A DNA stretch of 64,000 bases, from assembly GCA_949317995.1 (NCBI GenBank), contig OX439036.1, forward strand, positions 22,914,854 to 22,978,853, read 5' to 3'. The stretch's first letter is position 1. Each line of letters starts with the position of its first letter. The notes below the pieces were generated by a model. The model saw only the letters and a list, made by a program, of their open reading frames with translations, was not told the origin of the DNA and did not search any database. Below are positions 59,113 through 64,000 of the stretch, piece by piece. The position numbers were made by a program, and so were the translations under genes. This DNA comes from Acholoe squamosa (lineage: Eukaryota; Annelida; Polychaeta; Phyllodocida; Polynoidae).

Positions 59113-59190
59113 GATGGGGTGGTGGCTCAGGGGGCTAATGCGTTGGTTCAGTAATCAGAAGATCCCAAGTTCAAATCTAGCAGGGATCAC
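59113..59190 (+). repeat. tRNA-like SINE head
   Basis: GATGGGGTGGTGGCTCAGGG, GGCTAATGCGTTGG, then CCCAAGTTCAAATCTAGC (B-box). A CAGTA-rich tail follows to about 59630. No intact tRNA fold. Confidence 0.5.
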
Positions 59191-60394
59191 CTAGAAAGGC
59201 ATTGGTAGTGCCAGTACTAAAGCAGTGGCTGCTCCTTTTATGCTTCTACCTGCCCCCAGCAGTAGTTTTCAGTATGATCTACTGCTCACCTACTGCTATA
59301 GCAGCAGTCATGCAGTAGTGCTGATTGAAGACTGCCCCAACCCCATATATGGTCATGCAGCATTAAATAAGTAGATACTGTTTAAATGCTGCCATCTCAT
59401 TTACATAATTAGGACAACTGATTCAATACTGCTTGCATGCTGCTAAAACTACTGTTCTGCTACTGAACACTGCTGCCATGTTCTGTGTGCTGAGCAGTAG
59501 AATGCCAGTAGATGCTGATATGGTACTGTTTCTGATGCTGCTTTCACACTGAATGACTACTGTCACACCACACTGTTTTTCTACTGTTTAAATACTGATT
59601 TTCTACTGTATTTTGTTCCGGGTGCTCATCTGCTTTACTGAGGTGCGCATGCGCACATGTACATTTTCCCATGCTCATAGTATTCATAGCTAGAGTGCCC
59701 TCATCCAACACCCCCTCTCACTTGCAGCAGAGCATACCATGCATATGTTTAGCTCACACAATATAATGCACTTCTTAAAGTCTCAAAGTCTCCTTCTCAA
59801 AATTCAAAATAGTCACATACTGTCTGAGTATCATAACTCACAAGTACTTGCATCTTGAGGGTCTCTTGACCACTAGCAGTCCTTTGTATATACACAACAG
59901 ATCCATAATATATGTAGTATGTAACTGAACACTCTTAGTATGGATAAGCACAAACTCTCAAAGAACCTAAACACACAGTTGTTATAGAGAGTTTCTCTGC
60001 TACTCAGTTCCACTCAGTTGAACAATTCAAATGTAGTCATGACTGTATTTCAACACTTTAAAGAAACTATATCCTGACTAATTGACAGGCAGGTTTACCA
60101 GTTCTTACCTCAAGTCACCCTGGGAGTGACACTGTGCAGGGGCGTAGGAAAAGGGGGGCCAGGGGGGCCCGGGCCCCCCCAATCATGAAGGAGGTGGGGC
60201 CTGAGTATGTCTGGACCCCCCCCAATATTTTCCAAGAACTCATAAACACAATGGAAAAGAAGCTAAAACTTTACATCTCAAATTAGATTATTATGGTGAT
60301 GTCATAGGGAAAATGGGGGTCTGAGCCTAAAGTCAGATCCAAAATTTACCAAAAATTATCATGATATCTGTCACTATGTTGTCGGTGTGACAAG

Positions 60395-61531
60395 ACTTAC
60401 CCCTTACAGTCCTTTTGCACTTTTCCTTCTTAAGTTACTTTTGGTTTGAACATCGATGTCCAATGTGATAGGTCTGTCGACCATTTTCACCAAAGCGATC
60501 ATGTCGTCCATAGTGACCATACCGATGCACACGGTACTGATCATTTGGATCCTCTTCCAGAGCATTATGCACCAGCTCAGGCACTCTAGTTCACTGATGA
60601 CCTTCCTCGTTGAACCTCTGCCAATGACTCTTGATGTCACCAAAGTCAACACATAATGATGCATTGTAGTTGAGTCTGTCCATTAAGTCCTCTCTTAGCT
60701 TCTTCAATGTGGTCTCACTGAGATGTCTATCTCGTCGGTGCCACAGGTCCTCCTTGGGCTCCTTCTCGCTAGCTGTCACAAGTGCCTTTGGGGTTGACAA
60801 AAAGTCTAGACAGTATAGCAACCCATCATGACTTCCGGTTGCTACCACTCTTCCTTCTTTGTTCACCTTGCACTTGTGCCCTTTGAAGATAACTGTGCAT
60901 CCTCTTTCACTTTGCTTCTAGACACTGAATAAGTTAAAGGTCAGGTCAGGCACATACGGCACATCCCTCACTGTAGTCAGCTGCTTCTTTCCACCAGGGA
61001 CCTTTAACCGCAACACTTCCTCACCAAGTCCAGCACATCCGAGACTGGTTCCATCTCCCACAGTCACACTTGACTTCTTTGTGCTGTCAATCTTGTTCCT
61101 GAGTCTATGATCCACCCGCAACCCTCTACCGCCGACAAAACATGTTGTGCAAGGAGGCTGATATTTACTCCATCGTCTGATTTGTCTGACTCTGACTCAC
61201 TCTCCTTCTGTTTTCTGTACCTTTTAGTGTCTTTGCCAGATTTACCTCTGGACTTCCTGCCAGTCTGCTCATTGGACTTCTTCAGCATAGGACAGTCTCG
61301 CCTAACGTGCCCTTGCTTATTACACCCATAGCAGCGCCATTTTGTACAATCCTGCCTGATATGTCCTGGCTTGTTGCCCTCAAAGCATCCCCACTTTGAC
61401 TTGCTTAAATATGAGTGCTGTCTCATCCTCCTTAAATTGACTTTTCTTGTCATGAGCATACACCTTCTCAACCACTGTCCTCCATGACGAAACCACATCC
61501 ATGGTGTCAAACGCTGTAACAAGAACATCAT
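60395..61531 (-). pseudogene. Broken Ty1/copia zinc knuckle, protease and pre-integrase segment
   Basis: Reading downward: a zinc knuckle whose second Cys is Gly (CFEGNKPGHIRQDC), an intact knuckle CYGCNKQGHVRRDC, a Lys/Ser-rich stretch, and the protease start GWIIDSG. A frame change and a deletion follow within the protease, then TVGDGTSLGCAG, PYVPDLTFNLFSV and a stop, GRVVATGSHDGLLYCLDF, and the pre-integrase motif WHRRDRHLSETTLKKL. It then degenerates and ends near 60395. No integrase core, RT or RNase H follows. Confidence 0.85.
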
Positions 61532-62003
61532 AGGATTCCGGTAGACTAGATAGAAGATAAGTCACCTTATCCTCTTCTTCCACTGGTGCTTCGATGACTG
61601 CCAGCTCATCAAATAGTTGAGAAAGGTACTTGATATGGTCATTCGCTGACCCTCCCTCTGCAAACTTTGCAGTACAGAGCTTTTTCTGGAGCTCTCGCTT
61701 ATTGGCAAAAGTGTCTTTCTGGAACATATCCTTCAGCTTCTTCCAGATGACCACCTGATCCTCCTCATGTGGAGGGACCATCCACAGCAAGCTTTGATGT
61801 ACAGTCATTACTATAGTATAGTATGCCTTGCTCTTCCTTGTTTCAAAGGCCATGCGCTGTTCTGCATTGGCACCCACTCCGAGTGTCTCCTCTGAAACAA
61901 TTCTCCAGACATTCTTATACTTTATGGTGCACTTTACCTGAAGCTTCCAAGCTGAGTAGTTACTACTTCCTACCAGACAATCAATCTTCCATGCCTCCGA
62001 CAT
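61380..62003 (-). pseudogene. Ty1/copia gag remnant (UBN2/DUF4219-type)
   Basis: A 207-codon frame starting ATG at 62003: MSEAWKIDCLVGSSNYSAWK at the N-terminus, then IWKKLKDMF, KRELQKKLCTAKF, LPESYDVLVTAFD. These are the gag features of Ty1/copia elements. The frame is open through most of gag but shifts before the zinc knuckle near 61390, so the element cannot make full Gag-Pol. No LTR boundary could be defined in 62010-62300. Confidence 0.88.
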
Positions 62004-62274
62004 GTTGTTGATAATAATACCAGATTTGCTAAAAATGTTACTACACAGGTCTCCTGTAATTCACAGTGCACTGGGTTAGGGTACCCTAGACTTTGGTTTG
62101 GTTTGGATTAGTTGATTTTATGTCCACTAATAGTACTTAACAGTTAGCAGACATTTCTGTGGTTCGCGGACATCAAGTCCTTTCTTTTCTTTTTGGACAG
62201 ATTTTTAGAAGCTGCTTGTCCAAACAGCTAGACAGGTATTTATATGCTGCTTGCCTGACACAGCAGTGACCGAA

Positions 62275-62560
62275 TCTATGAGATGAATGACAGCATCTAT
62301 GAGGAGGGTTGAGGGGGAAAACCGCTACCGGGGCTTCATTCCCCTACTCTTTTCGAAGGATAGCAAGTGTTTTTTTATTTGCCTGGTCCCATAGACAGGG
62401 CTAGACAAACCACGGCCTTTGATCACTCAGACATGGTTTACTGAGGGGGAATCCCATGGCAAAAGGAAGGCATGTAGGCCCGGGCCCGCGCATATGGACA
62501 CCAGCTGCCCACATGCTCACCCTAAGCCACAAGAAACCCCCAAGTTTGTCGCCTTTTACG
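62275..62560. repeat. Dispersed repeat, second copy of 31250-31670
   Basis: GACAGCATCTATGAGGAGGG, TTTATTTGCCTGGTCC, CAGGGCTAGACAAACCACGG and ATGGTTTACTGAGGG, in the same order as at 31.3-31.5 kb. Confidence 0.5.
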
Positions 62561-62689
62561 AATCTGGTATGCCCACTGGTAGAATGGAAGGAGAATTCCT
62601 CCTTCGTGGACTCCTCTAAATCTTACTAGAGGCATTTCTGGGTACAAGTCAGCAACAGCTCTATTCTGGGTAATTTGGGTATGCTGAAC

Positions 62690-63495
62690 GAGAAAATCCC
62701 TGGAGCCATGCCCAAAAATCGCTGCTTCTGGGTCAAAATGTCTAAAAAAAAGATGGCTGCCATTTGGCTTGAGAAATATCAGAAAACACACAATATTTTT
62801 CATTCCTGGTCCTGTTATGCCTCAAAATAAAGGGAATGAACAGACCGGTCCACTTCAAGGACTTTCTAGGCTGTTGATTCAATTCCCATCATCAAAAATC
62901 ATGAAAACAAGATGGCCGCCTGGATTTTTTTTGCAAAAAATCCAAAAACCACACAATGCTCAGTACAATCCATCATGTGACACCTCAAAATAAAGGGATT
63001 TAAGAGCCTGGACCTATTATGGTCATTATCATGGTGCCAAGCCATTTGGTGATGTCAGGGGAGCCAAAAATCTAAATGCTAAAAGTAAAATGGCTGCCGG
63101 GCAGTTTTGAGATATATCAGAAAATACAACAGCTATTATTCAGAAACTACACAAAAATGAATGAAAATGCATTTAGCCTCATGTGATACCTCAAAACGAA
63201 GGGATTTAAGAGTCATTATCAAGGTGCCAAGCCATTTGTTTATGTCATCAAAATCAAAATTCAAAATGTCAAAAACAAGTTGTCAGTTGGTTTTGAGACA
63301 GACCATATGCATCATTCCTCACATTGTTATACCTCAAAATGAATGAGACACAGAAATCTCAGACATCTAAAGATCTGGGCTTTCTTTTGAAGTGTCTAAA
63401 GCCCCTGCCCCCCTCCAACTTTTAGTTTGTGAAAATCAGGAAATTCTGGTGTGCGCAGCATAACTATCATGTTATCCCTCAAAATGAATGGATTT
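62690..63495 (+). repeat. Diverged tandem repeat, about five units of 145-205 bp
   Basis: Each unit has a block like AAGATGGCTGCCATTTGG (62750, 62910, 63088; weaker at 63270) and a block CCTCAAAATAAAGGGATT (62820, 62983, 63190, 63332, 63477). ORFs across it are short and frame-shifting. Confidence 0.7.
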
Positions 63496-64000
63496 TGGTC
63501 ACAATAAATAAGGCGAGTAAAGCTCCTTGTGATATCAATGATGAAGGAAAAGAATGTACTGGCCTTTATTGATTTATTCTGGAAACATGGAGGTTAAATG
63601 CGTATTCATTCATTTTCAAATCATAGCTGTAAATAAGGGAATTTTGAACTGTTTTACTGCAGACTTTCATTGAGATTGCTGATTTAATTACATTCCTGTG
63701 CAAGCCAAAGGGCAGGATTGTTTTCTGGTTCTATGGAACATCATCACTTGTTTACTATATGTTTCCATAATATTCCTTACAATATATTATATCTTATTCA
63801 TAGAAGGTGGGGTCTTGCTTAGGTGAAGGTAGTTGATTTCTTTAGAAGATGGTTAGTATGGTTTTGGCAGAGAAGGGGTAAGTCATGGCATATGACCCCT
63901 GGGAAAGGATCAGTTTGGTTTGGTTTGGTTTGCCTGACATACAGGTGCCACTTCACCTTTCAGAAGGTGACTGTGTGTCAGTTTGGTGTGACCAGTTCTA
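63496..64000. other. No recognised feature
   Basis: AT-rich sequence to the window edge; only a short GGTTT simple repeat (about 63914-63930) is visible. Confidence 0.4.

Overview
The window is from an animal nuclear genome, most likely a marine invertebrate with a slowly evolving gene set. Two spliced genes with canonical GT-AG introns can be read by eye. The rest is AT-rich intron and intergenic DNA full of miniature inverted-repeat elements, tRNA-like SINE heads, a LINE fragment, a decayed Ty1/copia element and minisatellites. The phylum cannot be settled from this window; a non-vertebrate deuterostome or a lophotrochozoan both fit. There is no bacterial, plasmid or CRISPR content.

Gene 1 (+ strand, 862-6181) is a five-exon orthologue of integrin beta-1-binding protein 1 (ICAP-1, ITGB1BP1). 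It predicts a 191-residue single-PTB-domain protein; human ICAP-1 has 200 residues. Gene 2 (- strand, 40026 down to 11940, perhaps starting at 46415) is an orthologue of CCM2 (malcavernin). Twelve well-supported exons encode a PTB domain, a Ser/Thr/Pro-rich linker, the harmonin-homology domain and the C-terminal acidic helix that in mammals binds MEKK3. All exon phases join without conflict, and the product is about 471 residues (human 444). The two genes are convergent, with stop codons 5.8 kb apart and no recognisable gene between them.

The main result is that two PTB adaptors of the same KRIT1 (CCM1) complex are neighbours here, and that all three introns inside the ICAP-1 PTB domain fall at the same aligned positions, all in phase 0, as introns of the CCM2 PTB domain. 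Linkage plus shared gene structure suggests that ICAP-1 and CCM2 descend from a local inverted duplication of one PTB gene. Their human orthologues lie on different chromosomes.

Layout: 1-640 nothing recognised; 641-6800 ICAP-1, with a LINE/MITE nest in intron 1 and MITEs in introns 2 and 3; 6800-11940 intergenic with small repeats; 11940-46415 CCM2 with large repeat-filled introns, including a 1.4-kb 11/22-bp minisatellite in intron 3, SINE-like clusters, at least eight copies of a TACCGTAATCTCC-ended MITE, and a 405-bp direct repeat bracketing exon 10; 46.4-60.4 kb intergenic repeats, including a 54-bp x 12 minisatellite; 60.4-62.0 kb a broken copia gag/protease/pre-integrase segment; 62.0-64.0 kb diverged tandem repeats.
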